From the NCBI RefSeq assembly GCF_027271155.1, contig NZ_CP114542.1, positions 1,674,001 through 1,738,000 of the forward strand: a stretch of 64,000 nt of DNA. Direction: 5' to 3'. Of the stretch, positions 26,942 to 37,852 are shown piece by piece. The stretch comes from Brevundimonas subvibrioides. GTDB taxonomy: Bacteria; Pseudomonadota; Alphaproteobacteria; Caulobacterales; Caulobacteraceae. The translations under genes and the position numbers were made by a program. The stretch's first letter is position 1. The number at the start of each line of letters is the position of its first letter. The notes beneath the pieces were generated by a model. That model saw only the letters and a program-made list of their open reading frames with translations, was not told where the DNA came from and made no database searches.

Positions 26942-27331
26942 GCGCCTTGCTTCCCGCCCAAGGCGAACCGTCGCGTGATTGTCGGACGGCGCGTGCACAG
27001 TTCGTGATCTCAAGACGTTCGGGGGACCGTCGTGACATCAAAACCACCGAAGCGCGGCGTCGCCGGCCTGTTCATGGCCAATCTGATGGGCGCCAGCGCC
27101 CTGCCTTTGGGCGGGGCCTCGGCACCGCCCGCAACACCGACGCCTGCTGCGCCATCCCCTTCGCCTTCTCCCGCCGGTTCCCCCAATGCGCCTGATCAGA
27201 CACCCCCAAGTTCAGGCGCCCAGCGTCCGCCTCCGCCCGACGAACGCCCTCGCGGCGATCGGCGGAGCGAACTCTCGCGCCCGCGCGGCAGCGGGAACGG
27301 CCGGGGTGGCCGGGGCAGGGGAGGCTCGCTG
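26942..27331 (+). other. 390-bp stretch before the NuoF core; in-frame Pro/Arg-rich extension
   Basis: No recognised gene. A GTG at 27032, six bases after GGGGGA, opens a frame that runs without a stop into nuoF, adding 100 residues: a short start ([19 protein letters not shown]), then a Pro/Ala/Ser tract (about 27062-27230) and an Arg/Gly tract ending [11 protein letters not shown]. Either NuoF has a long disordered extension or this is an untranslated or separately initiated spacer. A further ATG at 26938, overlapping the previous stop, opens an 85-codon frame with no plausible protein character. Confidence 0.4.
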
Positions 27332-28645
<1,314 letters not shown>

Positions 28646-28648
28646 GGG

Positions 28649-29143
28649 ATGCGGCGCGCCCTGGTCCTGATGCTGACGGCGGTGGCCCTGTCGGCCTGTG
28701 GCAAGCCTGCCGAGACGGCCGCGATCCCGACTGAAAAGGTCGCCGCGACCGCGTCGGTGTCCGACGCCGTGGCCCAGTCGCCCGCCGTGCTGACGGCCGT
28801 GGACCTGCGCCGCGTGTGCCGCGCCGGTCTGGCGGCCATCCATGGGCAGCAGCTTTCGGCCATCGAGGTGACCGGGCTGGAGGGTCAGGTCGTCGACGCC
28901 CAGTGGCGCGCGCCGGTCGATGGCGGCGTGATGAAGGCCCAGTGCCGCGCCGGCGACGGTCTGGTGGTCTGGAAGCCGCTGGATCGGCCCGACCCCGAAG
29001 CCGTCCGCTGGATGGACCAAGCCGGGGATCCCGTGGTGCGCTATGCCATTCGCGGCGAAGAGATCGAGATCACCCAGACACTGCCGGACGGCACGACGCA
29101 GCAGGCCATGATGCCTGTGCCAGCGAATGGGGAGGTGGGCTGA
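28649..29143 (+). CDS. Putative lipoprotein between nuoF and nuoG
   Basis: 164 residues with a clear lipoprotein signal: RRALVLMLTAVA then LSACG. The mature part has a disordered first 30 residues and then a domain with two more cysteines (RRVCRAG, KAQCRAG) and beta-rich sequence (EEIEITQTLPDGTTQQAMM). I recognise no family. It lies 3 bp after nuoF and overlaps the next gene by TGATG, so it is co-translated with complex I genes. It would sit in the periplasm, on the side of complex I where no core peripheral subunit exists. Confidence 0.65.
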   Translation: MRRALVLMLTAVALSACGKPAETAAIPTEKVAATASVSDAVAQSPAVLTAVDLRRVCRAGLAAIHGQQLSAIEVTGLEGQVVDAQWRAPVDGGVMKAQCRAGDGLVVWKPLDRPDPEAVRWMDQAGDPVVRYAIRGEEIEITQTLPDGTTQQAMMPVPANGEVG

Positions 29144-29367
29144 TGGTCGACGAACCCGACAACATCGTGCTGACCCTGTTGCGTCGCATGGATACGAAGC
29201 TGGATCGCGTCCTTGACGACATTTCCGATCTCAAGGTCCGCATGACCCACGTCGAGGAGGGTCTCGCCGGTGTGAACCGTCGACTGGATCGCCTCGAAAC
29301 CCGCGTGGACCGGATCGAGAAACGCCTCGATCTGGTCGATCATCCCTACGGCGGAGTCCGCGAATAA
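29143..29367 (+). CDS. 74-residue coiled-coil protein between nuoF and nuoG
   Basis: Starts at ATG 29143 (TGATG with the lipoprotein gene) and stops in TAATG with nuoG. Residues 10 to 65 are one continuous heptad pattern (DTKLDRVLDDISDLKVRM, then VNRRLDRLETRVDRIEKRL), so a parallel coiled coil with no membrane segment. Such short coiled-coil proteins recur in alphaproteobacteria and carry no specific function that I can name. The tight coupling to nuoG is the only context clue. Confidence 0.65.
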   Translation: MVDEPDNIVLTLLRRMDTKLDRVLDDISDLKVRMTHVEEGLAGVNRRLDRLETRVDRIEKRLDLVDHPYGGVRE

Positions 29368-31412
29368 TGCCCGTCGCTAAAGTCAACGGCGTCGAAGTCG
29401 AGTTCGAGCCCGGCATGACCGTGCTCCAGGTCGCCGAGCGCGCCGGGCACGAGATCCCGCGCTTCTGCTATCACGAGCGGCTGTCGATCGCCGGCAATTG
29501 CCGCATGTGCCTGGTCGAGGTGAAGCCCGGACCGCCCAAGCCGCAAGCCAGCTGCGCCCTGCCGGCGGCCGAGAACCAGGAGATCTTCACCGACACGCCG
29601 ATGGTGAAGAAGGCCCGCGAAGGGGTGATGGAGTTCCTGCTCATCAACCACCCGCTGGATTGCCCGATCTGCGACCAGGGCGGCGAGTGCGACCTGCAGG
29701 ACCAGGCCATGGGCTATGGCCGCGACGGCTCGCGCTATGCCGAGAACAAGCGCGCGGTCGAAGAAAAGAACATGGGTCCGACGATCAAGACCTTCATGAC
29801 GCGGTGCATCCAGTGCACCCGCTGCGTGCGGTTCGTGTCGGAAGTGGCGGGCGTGCCGGACATCGGCATGATCAGCCGCGGCGAGGATGCCGAGATCACC
29901 ACCTATCTGGAACAGGCCGTGGCGTCCGAGCTGTCGGGCAACGTCAACGACCTGTGCCCCGTGGGAGCCCTGACGCACCGGCCGTGGCAGTTCCACTATC
30001 GCCCGTGGGAACTGAAGAAGACCGAGACCATCGACGTCATGGACGCCCTGGGCTCCAACATCTCGGCCCAGTCCAAGGGTGCCGAGATCATGCGCATCCT
30101 GCCGCGCGTGCACGAGGGCATCAACGAGGAGTGGCTGTCGGACAAGAGCCGCTATGTCGTCGACGGCCTGCAGGCGCGCCGCTTGGACCGGCCCTATGTG
30201 CGCGAGAACGGCAAGCTGCGCGTCGCCTCGTGGGACGAGGCCCTGAACGCGGTCGCCTCGAAGCTGAAGTCAGCCCCGTCAGACCGGATCGGCGTCATCG
30301 CCGGGGATCTGCAGGACGCCGAATCGATGAAGGCGGCGCTGGACCTGTTCCGTGCGCTGGGCTCGGCCAACACCGACTGCCGTCAGGACGGATCGGCCCT
30401 GGGATATGGCCCGCGCGAAGGCTGGCTGTTCAACACGGGCCTGCAAGGACTGGAAGGGGCGGACTCGATCCTTCTGGTCGGCGTCAATCCGCGCACCGAA
30501 GGCCCCTTGCTGAACCAGCGCATCCGCAAGTCCTGGCTGGCCGGCAAGACCCGCGTCAGCGTCATCGGCGACGCCATCGACCTGACCTATGACTATGACC
30601 TGATCGGTCGCGGGACGAAGACCCTGTCGAAACTGCCGAAGGCGGCTGCCGACGCCCTGTCGAACGCCGAACGCCCCGCCATCGTGATGGGTTCGGGGGC
30701 CCTGTCGGGCCCCAACGGCCCGGCCGTGCTCAACGCCCTCGGCGCACTCGCCGGCTCGCTGGGCGTCGTCAAGGATGGCTGGAACGGCTTCAACGTGCTG
30801 CATCATGCCGCCGCCCGCGTCGGCGGGCTGGACATGAGCTTCGTCCCGGCCCCGGGCGGCCTCTCGGCCCATGAGATGGTCCAGCCGGGTGCGCTCGATG
30901 TGCTGTTCCTGCTGGGGGCGGACGAGATCGAGACCGGCCCGTCGAACGCCTTCAAGGTCTATCTGGGCAGCCACGGCGACCGTGGCGCGCACACCGCCGG
31001 CGTCATCCTGCCGGGTGCCGCCTGGACCGAAAAGTCGGGCCTTTATGTCAACACCGAGGGCCGGGTGCAGATGGCCGAACGCGCCGTCTTCCCCAAGGGC
31101 GAGGCCAAGGAAGACTGGGCCATCCTGCGCGCCCTGTCCGAGCGCGTGGGTCACACCCTGCCATACGACACCCTTGACCAGCTGCGTACCCGGCTGATGA
31201 CCGATCATCCGACGTTCGGACGTATCGACTATCTGGCTCCGGCCGCGTCGTTCGACGTGGCGAGCCTGGGGACCAGGGGCGAGCTGGGCGACGTGGCGCT
31301 CACCTCGGCCGTGACCGACCCCTATCTGAACAACCCGATCGCGCGCGCCAGCGCGACCATGGCCGAGCTCAGCGCCCTGCGCATGGCTCCGGCCCTGCTG
31401 GCGGCGGAGTAG
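29367..31412 (+). CDS. nuoG: NADH-quinone oxidoreductase subunit G
   Basis: A 681-residue subunit of the NADH dehydrogenase module. The N-terminal ferredoxin domain has the 2Fe-2S ligands CYHERLSIAGNCRMC; then the His-Cys ligand region CPICDQGGECDLQDQ and CIQCTRCVRF with DLCPVGALT for the N4/N5-type clusters. The rest is a molybdopterin-oxidoreductase-like domain without cofactor (ALGSNISAQSKGAEI, VGVNPRTEGPLLNQRIRK). The length is that of the short alphaproteobacterial/mitochondrial 75-kDa type. It is coupled to the coiled-coil gene upstream. Confidence 0.96.
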   Translation: MPVAKVNGVEVEFEPGMTVLQVAERAGHEIPRFCYHERLSIAGNCRMCLVEVKPGPPKPQASCALPAAENQEIFTDTPMVKKAREGVMEFLLINHPLDCPICDQGGECDLQDQAMGYGRDGSRYAENKRAVEEKNMGPTIKTFMTRCIQCTRCVRFVSEVAGVPDIGMISRGEDAEITTYLEQAVASELSGNVNDLCPVGALTHRPWQFHYRPWELKKTETIDVMDALGSNISAQSKGAEIMRILPRVHEGINEEWLSDKSRYVVDGLQARRLDRPYVRENGKLRVASWDEALNAVASKLKSAPSDRIGVIAGDLQDAESMKAALDLFRALGSANTDCRQDGSALGYGPREGWLFNTGLQGLEGADSILLVGVNPRTEGPLLNQRIRKSWLAGKTRVSVIGDAIDLTYDYDLIGRGTKTLSKLPKAAADALSNAERPAIVMGSGALSGPNGPAVLNALGALAGSLGVVKDGWNGFNVLHHAAARVGGLDMSFVPAPGGLSAHEMVQPGALDVLFLLGADEIETGPSNAFKVYLGSHGDRGAHTAGVILPGAAWTEKSGLYVNTEGRVQMAERAVFPKGEAKEDWAILRALSERVGHTLPYDTLDQLRTRLMTDHPTFGRIDYLAPAASFDVASLGTRGELGDVALTSAVTDPYLNNPIARASATMAELSALRMAPALLAAE

Positions 31413-31415
31413 AGC

Positions 31416-32486
31416 ATGACCGAGAACTTCTGGACCGGACCGGTCGGCTGGACCCTGATCACCGCCGGCGGCATCCTGATCGTGACGGTCGGCATCCTGC
31501 TGTCGCTGGCCTTCCTGCTGCTGGCGGATCGCAAGATCTGGGCGGCGGTGATGATGCGGAAAGGCCCCAACGTCGTGGGCCCGTTCGGCCTGCTGCAATC
31601 CTTCGCCGACTTCCTGAAGTTCGTGCTGAAGGAGATCGTCGTCCCGGCCGGGGCCGACAAGGCCGTCTTCCTGCTGGCACCGCTGATCAGCTTCGTGCTG
31701 GCCTTCGTGGCCTGGGCGGCCATTCCATTCGCGCCGGGCTGGGTCGTGTCCGACCTGAACGTCGGCATCCTCTACATCTTCGCCATCAGCTCGCTGGGCG
31801 TCTACGGCATCATCATGGGGGGCTGGGCTTCGAACTCGAAGTATCCGTTCCTGGGTTCGCTCCGGTCTGCGGCGCAGATGGTGTCTTATGAGGTGTCGAT
31901 CGGCCTGATCATCATCAACGTCATCCTGCTGGCCGGGACAATGAATCTGTCGTCGATCGTGACGGCGCAGGAAGGCTGGATCTGGAACTGGTTCGCCTTC
32001 GGCGGCGGGGCCGACACCTGGCCTCTGGTGGTGGTGATGATCCCGGTGACGATGATGTTCTTCATCTCGGCCCTGGCGGAAACCAACCGCCCGCCGTTCG
32101 ACCTGCCCGAGGCGGAGTCCGAACTGGTGGCCGGGTATCAGGTCGAGTATTCCTCCACGCCCTATCTGCTGTTCATGATCGGCGAATACGCCAACATCGT
32201 CTTCATGTGCGCCATGATCAGCCTGCTGTTCTTCGGCGGCTGGAACCCGGGCTTTCCGATCGACTTCACCGCCGACTGGCCGCCGTTCCTGGTCAATTTT
32301 CTGCTGTTCCTGGTCCTGGCGACCAAGATCGTCTTCTGGTTCTTCATGTTCGCCATGGTGAAGACCTTCGTGCCCCGCTACCGCTACGACCAGCTGATGC
32401 GACTGGGCTGGAAGATCTTCCTGCCGACTTCGCTGGTGGCCGTGGTCATCGTGTCGGCCTGGCGCGTCTTCATGGTCGAGGCATGA
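31416..32486 (+). CDS. nuoH: NADH-quinone oxidoreductase subunit H
   Basis: A 356-residue membrane subunit (ND1) with eight helices that links the quinone site to the proton-pumping arm. The blocks [39 protein letters not shown] and [20 protein letters not shown] with the conserved Glu/Asp loop are diagnostic. ATG 31416 lies three bases after the nuoG stop. The stop overlaps a tiny lipoprotein gene (ATGA). Confidence 0.97.
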   Translation: MTENFWTGPVGWTLITAGGILIVTVGILLSLAFLLLADRKIWAAVMMRKGPNVVGPFGLLQSFADFLKFVLKEIVVPAGADKAVFLLAPLISFVLAFVAWAAIPFAPGWVVSDLNVGILYIFAISSLGVYGIIMGGWASNSKYPFLGSLRSAAQMVSYEVSIGLIIINVILLAGTMNLSSIVTAQEGWIWNWFAFGGGADTWPLVVVMIPVTMMFFISALAETNRPPFDLPEAESELVAGYQVEYSSTPYLLFMIGEYANIVFMCAMISLLFFGGWNPGFPIDFTADWPPFLVNFLLFLVLATKIVFWFFMFAMVKTFVPRYRYDQLMRLGWKIFLPTSLVAVVIVSAWRVFMVEA

Positions 32487-32701
32487 TCCGGATGGCCGCC
32501 CTGTCTGTCCTTTCCCTCGGCCTGACCGGCTGCCTGCCGCCGGCCTATGAGGCCGAGCCCGCATCCGTCTATCAGTGGCAGCGGCGTCAGGAAGGCATCG
32601 AGCGGCAGGAGGCCGAACGCGTTCGCCTGTGCGCCATCATGAACACCGACACGGATCGCTATCGCCGCGACTGCCGCCGTCCCGGAGACCCCATCCGATG
32701 A
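32483..32701 (+). CDS. 72-residue putative lipoprotein between nuoH and nuoI
   Basis: ATG overlaps the nuoH stop and the TGA overlaps the nuoI start (both ATGA). The first 17 residues [13 protein letters not shown] plus LTGC form a lipoprotein signal; the mature part is about 55 residues, charged and helical ([19 protein letters not shown]), with two cysteines 19 apart (RLCAIM, RDCRRP) that may form a disulfide. No family recognised. Confidence 0.6.
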   Translation: MIRMAALSVLSLGLTGCLPPAYEAEPASVYQWQRRQEGIERQEAERVRLCAIMNTDTDRYRRDCRRPGDPIR

Positions 32702-33189
32702 TTACCCGTATCGCCCAGGCCGCGAAGGGCGCGATGCTGATCGACATGGTGGGGGCCTTCGGCCTGACCCTGCGTGAGTTCTTCCGCCCCAAGCACACCA
32801 TCAACTATCCGTTCGAGCGCAACCCGCAGTCGCCGCGCTTCCGGGGCGAACACGCCCTGCGCCGCTATGCCAATGGCGAGGAACGCTGCATCGCCTGCAA
32901 GCTGTGCGAGGCCATCTGCCCGGCCCAGGCGATCACCATCGAATCGGAGCCCCGCAGCGACGGCAGCCGCCGGACGACCCGCTACGACATCGACATGGTC
33001 AAATGCATCTATTGCGGCCTGTGCCAGGAGGCCTGCCCGGTGGATGCCATCGTCGAGGGCCCGAACAGCGAGTTTGCCACCGAGACGCGCGAGGAACTGC
33101 TCTATGACAAGGCGCGGCTGCTGGATAACGGCGACCGCTGGGAACGCCAGATCGCCAGGAACCTGGAACTCGACGCACCCTATCGGTGA
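32698..33189 (+). CDS. nuoI: NADH-quinone oxidoreductase subunit I
   Basis: A 163-residue ferredoxin-like subunit (TYKY) with two 4Fe-4S clusters (N6a/N6b): [16 protein letters not shown] and [16 protein letters not shown]. The N-terminal amphipathic region [19 protein letters not shown] anchors it to the membrane arm. Family length and order are normal. A 122-bp gap with two hairpins separates it from nuoJ, the largest gap of the operon after the stretch before nuoF. Confidence 0.97.
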   Translation: MITRIAQAAKGAMLIDMVGAFGLTLREFFRPKHTINYPFERNPQSPRFRGEHALRRYANGEERCIACKLCEAICPAQAITIESEPRSDGSRRTTRYDIDMVKCIYCGLCQEACPVDAIVEGPNSEFATETREELLYDKARLLDNGDRWERQIARNLELDAPYR

Positions 33190-33195
33190 GGATTT

Positions 33196-33216
33196 CCCTC
33201 TCCCGCCGGGAGAGGG
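33196..33216. repeat. Hairpin-forming inverted repeat after nuoI
   Basis: CCCTCTCCC and GGGAGAGGG form a perfect nine-pair stem with a three-base loop, seven bases after the nuoI stop. There is no T-run, so it is not a standard terminator. It may act as an mRNA stabiliser or processing site between the two halves of the operon. Confidence 0.65.
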
Positions 33217-33264
33217 ACAGAATACGAATTGCTCGCTTCATTTTGAGGCGAACGCTGTCTAAGA

Positions 33265-33286
33265 GGTGCGGCGATTGCGCCGCACC
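33265..33286. repeat. Second hairpin-forming inverted repeat, upstream of nuoJ
   Basis: GGTGCGGCG and CGCCGCACC make a perfect nine-pair stem with loop ATTG, 25 bases before the nuoJ ATG. It ends in ATTTC and lacks a T-run. It lies close enough to the ribosome site to influence nuoJ translation or mRNA decay. Confidence 0.65.
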
Positions 33287-33311
33287 ATTTCGGAAAGGGC
33301 GAAAGCCTCCC

Positions 33312-33938
33312 ATGCTGCAAGGCATAGCCTTCTATCTGCTCTCGACGGTGGCGGTCGTGTCCGGCCTTCTGGTCGTGACCGCGCGCAACCCCGTGCACAG
33401 CGTCCTGTGGCTGATCCTGACCTTCTTCTCGTCGGCCGGACTGTTCGTTCTGCTGGGGGCGGAGTTCTTGGCCATGCTTCTGGTCGTCGTCTACGTCGGG
33501 GCGGTGGCGGTCCTGTTTCTGTTCGTCGTCATGATGCTGGATGTCGACTTCGTGCGGCTGCGCGAGGGGTATGCGACCTATCTGCCTTTGGCGGCGATCG
33601 TGGCGGGCATACTGCTGGCCGAGATGGTCATGATCTCGATCGTGGTGGTGCAGGGCGGGGCGGCGTCGGACGCCGTGGCACCCGCCGTCGCCACCGCCGA
33701 TGCCTCGAACGTCGAGACGATCGGGCGGGTGCTCTATACCGACTATATCTACTTCTTCCAGGCGGCCGGCATCGTGCTGCTGATCGCCATGATCGGGGCC
33801 ATCGTCCTGACCCTGCGCAAGAAGCCGTCGGTCCGCCGTCAGGATCCGGGGGTCCAGACCAACCGCGACCGCAGGACCTCGGTCCAGATCAAGGGCGTCG
33901 TCACCGGGGCGGGCGTTACCGGCGAGGAGCTGCGCTGA
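33312..33938 (+). CDS. nuoJ: NADH-quinone oxidoreductase subunit J
   Basis: A 208-residue membrane subunit (ND6) with five helices. The block [20 protein letters not shown] is the conserved third helix with the pi-bulge; [20 protein letters not shown] precedes it. The C-terminus after the last helix is basic and polar. ATG 33312 is used because the open frame from 33186 covers the hairpin region. The stop overlaps nuoK (TGATG). Confidence 0.95.
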   Translation: MLQGIAFYLLSTVAVVSGLLVVTARNPVHSVLWLILTFFSSAGLFVLLGAEFLAMLLVVVYVGAVAVLFLFVVMMLDVDFVRLREGYATYLPLAAIVAGILLAEMVMISIVVVQGGAASDAVAPAVATADASNVETIGRVLYTDYIYFFQAAGIVLLIAMIGAIVLTLRKKPSVRRQDPGVQTNRDRRTSVQIKGVVTGAGVTGEELR

Positions 33939-34246
33939 TGGACGTCGGTCTGCAACACTATCTGGCGGTCGCCGCCATGCTGTTCACCATCGGTGTCTTC
34001 GGCATTTTCGTGAATCGGAAGAACATCATCATCATCCTGATGTCGGTCGAGCTGATCCTGCTGGCGGTGAACATCAACTTCGTCGCCTTCTCCGCCTATC
34101 TGAACGACGTCCAGGGGCAGATCATGGCCATGTTCGTCCTGACCGTGGCCGCAGCCGAAGCCGCCGTGGGCCTGGCGATCCTGGTGACCTTCTTCCGCAA
34201 CCGCGGCGACATCGCGGTTGACGACGCCAATGTGATGAAGGGCTGA
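33938..34246 (+). CDS. nuoK: NADH-quinone oxidoreductase subunit K
   Basis: A 102-residue three-helix membrane subunit (ND4L). The conserved glutamates lie in [19 protein letters not shown] and [13 protein letters not shown], part of the proton path. Start ATG overlaps the nuoJ stop. The nuoL GTG follows after 5 bp. Confidence 0.96.
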   Translation: MDVGLQHYLAVAAMLFTIGVFGIFVNRKNIIIILMSVELILLAVNINFVAFSAYLNDVQGQIMAMFVLTVAAAEAAVGLAILVTFFRNRGDIAVDDANVMKG

Positions 34247-34251
34247 CCGGA

Positions 34252-36354
34252 GTGACTCTCGAACTGCTCGTCACGCTCGGCGTCTTCGCCCCGCTGCTCG
34301 GTGCCGCTATCGCCGGCTTCTTCGGCCGCCGCATCGGCGATATCCCGTCGCAAGCCATCGCGACCGGCCTGCTGTTCTTCTCGTGCGCCGTCGCCTGGAC
34401 GGTGTTCAGCCAGTGGACCTGGGGTCATCTCGAACCGTTCACGGTCACGATCGCGCCCTTCATCAACGTCGGCGATTTCCAGTCGGCCTGGTCGATCCGC
34501 ATCGATGCCCTGTCGGCGGTGATGCTGGTCGTGGTGACCAGCGTGTCCTCGCTCGTGCACCTGTATTCCTGGGGCTATATGGCCGAGGACGACAGCCGTC
34601 CGCGCTTCTTCGCCTATCTGTCCCTGTTCACCTTCGCCATGCTGGCGCTGGTGACCGCCGCCGACTTCATGCAGCTGTTCTTCGGCTGGGAAGGGGTGGG
34701 GCTGGCGTCCTATCTGCTGATCGGCTTCTGGTACAAGAAGCCCACCGCCAGCGCCGCCGCCATCAAGGCCTTCGTGGTCAACCGCGTCGGCGACTTCGGC
34801 TTCGCGCTGGGCATCATCACTGTCTTCTGGATGTTCGGGACGGTCCAGTTCGCCGAGCTGTTCCCGATGATCGCCTCGAAACAGGGGCAGGGCTGGGCGT
34901 TCCTGGGTCACACCTGGTCGGCGCTCGATCTGGCGGGCGTGCTGCTGTTCGTCGGGGCCATGGGCAAGTCGGCGCAGTTCTTCCTGCACACCTGGCTGCC
35001 CGATGCGATGGAGGGTCCGACGCCGGTGTCCGCCCTGATCCACGCCGCGACCATGGTCACGGCTGGTGTGTACATGGTCTGCCTGCTCAGCCCGATCTAC
35101 GAATACGCGCCCACGGCGTCGCTGCTGATCGCCATCACCGGCGCGGTCACGGCCCTGTTCGCCGCGACGGTCGGTCTGATGCAGAACGACATCAAGCGGG
35201 TCATCGCCTATTCGACCTGTTCGCAGCTGGGCTACATGTTCTTTGCGGCGGGCGTTGGCGTCTATGAATCCGCCATGTTCCACCTGTTTACGCACGCCTT
35301 TTTCAAGGCCCTGCTGTTCCTGGGGGCCGGATCGGTGATCCACGGGATGCACCACGAGCAGGACATGCGGAAGATGGGCGGGCTGTGGAAACTGCTGCCC
35401 GTCACCTATGCGGTGATGATGATCGGCACGATCGCCATCACCGGTCTGGGCATCCCCGGGATCGGCGGTTTCGCCGGCTTCTATTCGAAGGATTCGATCC
35501 TCGAGAGCGCCTGGGCGGCGGCCACGAGCGGCCATTCGGCAGCGGGCTATTTCGCCTTCTTCGTCGGCATCTTCGCGGCGGGTCTGACCAGCTACTATTC
35601 GTGGCGGCTGATCTTCATGACCTTCCACAACAAGCCGCAGTGGACGGAAGAGGCGATCGCCGCGCATGCGCACGACCGCTCTGACGATCACGCCTCGCAC
35701 GCCCGGATCGAGACCCATGCCGAGCCGATCGAGGATGGAGATCATGGCGCGCACGGGCATGACGATCATGGCCATCATGGCCCATTGAAGCCGCACGAGA
35801 GCCCGTGGGTCATGCTGGTGCCGTTGATCGTTCTGGCGATCGGCGCGGTCGCGGCCGGCTTCGTCTTCGCGCCCGACTTCATCGGTCATCACGAGACCGA
35901 GTTCTGGCGCGGCGCGATCTTCAACGGTCCTGACAACCACGTCCTGCACGAGAGCCACGAAGTTCCGCTGTGGGTGAAGTGGTCGCCGCTGGTCGTGACC
36001 CTGCTGGGGGCCGCCATCGCCGCCTTCTACTACGTCCTGCACGAGGGGATGGCGAAGCGGATGGCCGCAAGGGAGGGACCGCTGTGGACCTTCCTGTACA
36101 ACAAGTGGTTCTTCGACGAGATTTACGGGTTCGTCTTCGTCAAGGGGGCGAGGGCGCTGGGCGACTTCTTCTGGAAGGTCTGCGATGTCCGGATCATCGA
36201 CGGTCTGGGCCCCAACGGTGCCGCCTGGGCGTCGCTGAAATCGGCCGCGCGGCTGGCGAAACTCCAGACCGGCTACGTCTACCACTATGCGTTCGTGATG
36301 CTGCTCGGCGTGGCCGGTCTGCTCGCCTTCGCCATCTACACCTGGGGTGCCTGA
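34252..36354 (+). CDS. nuoL: NADH-quinone oxidoreductase subunit L
   Basis: A 700-residue antiporter-like subunit (ND5) with the long lateral helix at the C-terminus. Blocks: [58 protein letters not shown] and [18 protein letters not shown], including the proton-path Glu and Lys. Between about residues 471 and 515 there is a soluble loop with about a dozen histidines and many Asp/Gly residues. The start is GTG at 34252. Its neighbours are nuoK and nuoM. Confidence 0.96.
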   Translation: MTLELLVTLGVFAPLLGAAIAGFFGRRIGDIPSQAIATGLLFFSCAVAWTVFSQWTWGHLEPFTVTIAPFINVGDFQSAWSIRIDALSAVMLVVVTSVSSLVHLYSWGYMAEDDSRPRFFAYLSLFTFAMLALVTAADFMQLFFGWEGVGLASYLLIGFWYKKPTASAAAIKAFVVNRVGDFGFALGIITVFWMFGTVQFAELFPMIASKQGQGWAFLGHTWSALDLAGVLLFVGAMGKSAQFFLHTWLPDAMEGPTPVSALIHAATMVTAGVYMVCLLSPIYEYAPTASLLIAITGAVTALFAATVGLMQNDIKRVIAYSTCSQLGYMFFAAGVGVYESAMFHLFTHAFFKALLFLGAGSVIHGMHHEQDMRKMGGLWKLLPVTYAVMMIGTIAITGLGIPGIGGFAGFYSKDSILESAWAAATSGHSAAGYFAFFVGIFAAGLTSYYSWRLIFMTFHNKPQWTEEAIAAHAHDRSDDHASHARIETHAEPIEDGDHGAHGHDDHGHHGPLKPHESPWVMLVPLIVLAIGAVAAGFVFAPDFIGHHETEFWRGAIFNGPDNHVLHESHEVPLWVKWSPLVVTLLGAAIAAFYYVLHEGMAKRMAAREGPLWTFLYNKWFFDEIYGFVFVKGARALGDFFWKVCDVRIIDGLGPNGAAWASLKSAARLAKLQTGYVYHYAFVMLLGVAGLLAFAIYTWGA

Positions 36355-36357
36355 GTT

Positions 36358-37845
36358 ATGGGTGCGATCCCCAATATCCTGAGCGTGGTCACCTTCCTGC
36401 CGCTGGTCGGGGCGCTGCTGATCCTGATCGGCCGCTTTGCCGCGCCGTCGGGCCAGGATGGAATCGCCCGCTGGGTGGCGCTGGGCACCACGCTGGTGAC
36501 CCTGGCCGTGACGGCGGTGCTGGTGCTTCAGTTCGACAGCGCCAACCCGGCCTATCAGTTCGTCGAGAACTACGCCTGGTTCGCCGGGGCCGGATATCAC
36601 CTCGGCGTGGACGGAATCTCGATCCTGTTTGTCCTGCTGACGGCCTTCCTGATGCCGATCTGCATCCTGGCCAGCTGGAAGTCGATCGAGACCCGCGTTG
36701 TCGACTATATGATCGCCTTCCTGGTGCTGGAGACCCTGGTCATCGGGGTGTTCACCTCGCTGGACCTGTTCCTGTTCTACATCTTCTTCGAGGGCACCCT
36801 GGTGCCGATGTTCATCATCATCGGGGTCTGGGGCGGGGCGAACCGGATCTATGCCGCCTACAAATTCTTCCTCTACACCCTGCTGGGGTCCGTGCTGATG
36901 CTGCTGGCCATGCTGTGGATGGCCAACAAGGCGGGCACCACCAGCATTCCGGAGCTGAAGACCTTCGCCTTCAGCCCGCAGGCCCAGTCCGTGCTGTGGC
37001 TGGCCTTCTTCGCCTCGTTCGCGGTGAAGATGCCGATGTGGCCCGTCCACACCTGGCTGCCCGACGCCCACGTCCAGGCGCCGACGGCGGGATCCGTCAT
37101 TCTGGCCGGCATCCTGCTGAAGCTCGGCGGTTACGGCTTCATCCTGTTCAATGTGCCGATGTTCCCGGATGCCTCGGTCCTGTACCGGCCCCTGGTCTTC
37201 ACCCTGTCGGTGATCGCCATCGCCTACACGTCCCTGGTCGCCTTCCGTCAGACCGACATCAAGAAGCTGATCGCCTATTCCTCGGTGGCGCACATGGGCT
37301 TCGTGACCATGGGCATCTTCGCCGGCAACGCCCAGGGGATGCAGGGTGCCATCTTCCAGATGCTGAGCCACGGCCTGATCTCGGGCGCGCTCTTCCTCTG
37401 CGTCGGTGTCGTCTATGACCGGATGCATACGCGCGAGATCGCCTTCTATGGCGGCCTGACCAACCGGATGCCGTGGTACGCGGCCATCTTCCTGATGTTC
37501 ACCATGGCCAACGTCGGCCTGCCGGGGACGTCGGGCTTCATCGGCGAGATGCTGACGATGACCGGCGTCTATCAGGCGTCGACCTGGGCGGCGTTCGTGG
37601 CCGCGACCGGCGTGATCCTGTCTGCAGTCTATGCCCTGACCCTGTATCGCAACGTCATGTTCGGCGAGATCACCAACCCGGCCCTGGCCACGATCAAGGA
37701 TATCGACCTGCGAGAGCTGGTCATTTTCGTCCCCCTGATCGTCGGCACGATCTGGCTGGGCGTGCAGCCGGACCTCGTCCTGAACTACACCGCCGCCTCC
37801 GTCGACGCCGTCGTCAACGGCTGGCAGCTCGCGACCGGCGGGTGA
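36358..37845 (+). CDS. nuoM: NADH-quinone oxidoreductase subunit M
   Basis: A 495-residue antiporter-like subunit (ND4) with about 14 helices. Blocks: [40 protein letters not shown] with the key Glu, [19 protein letters not shown] and [18 protein letters not shown]. Three bases separate it from the nuoL stop. The family length is normal. Confidence 0.97.
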   Translation: MGAIPNILSVVTFLPLVGALLILIGRFAAPSGQDGIARWVALGTTLVTLAVTAVLVLQFDSANPAYQFVENYAWFAGAGYHLGVDGISILFVLLTAFLMPICILASWKSIETRVVDYMIAFLVLETLVIGVFTSLDLFLFYIFFEGTLVPMFIIIGVWGGANRIYAAYKFFLYTLLGSVLMLLAMLWMANKAGTTSIPELKTFAFSPQAQSVLWLAFFASFAVKMPMWPVHTWLPDAHVQAPTAGSVILAGILLKLGGYGFILFNVPMFPDASVLYRPLVFTLSVIAIAYTSLVAFRQTDIKKLIAYSSVAHMGFVTMGIFAGNAQGMQGAIFQMLSHGLISGALFLCVGVVYDRMHTREIAFYGGLTNRMPWYAAIFLMFTMANVGLPGTSGFIGEMLTMTGVYQASTWAAFVAATGVILSAVYALTLYRNVMFGEITNPALATIKDIDLRELVIFVPLIVGTIWLGVQPDLVLNYTAASVDAVVNGWQLATGG

Positions 37846-37852
37846 GAGAATA

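Noticed and set aside
26620..27195. Open frame of 191 codons between nuoE and nuoF
   Set aside because: Its first half is out of frame with the convincing 90-residue membrane protein, and its second half has no protein-like pattern.
30279..32564. Open frame of 761 codons opposite nuoG-nuoH
   Set aside because: Antisense shadow; low-complexity His/Gln/Asp/Arg-rich translation over two certain genes.
34096..37428. Open frame of 1110 codons on the minus strand across nuoK-nuoM
   Set aside because: It is the antisense shadow of high-G+C membrane-protein genes; its His/Asp/Arg/Gly-rich composition and lack of any domain are typical of such shadows, and the plus strand is fully explained by nuoK, nuoL and nuoM.
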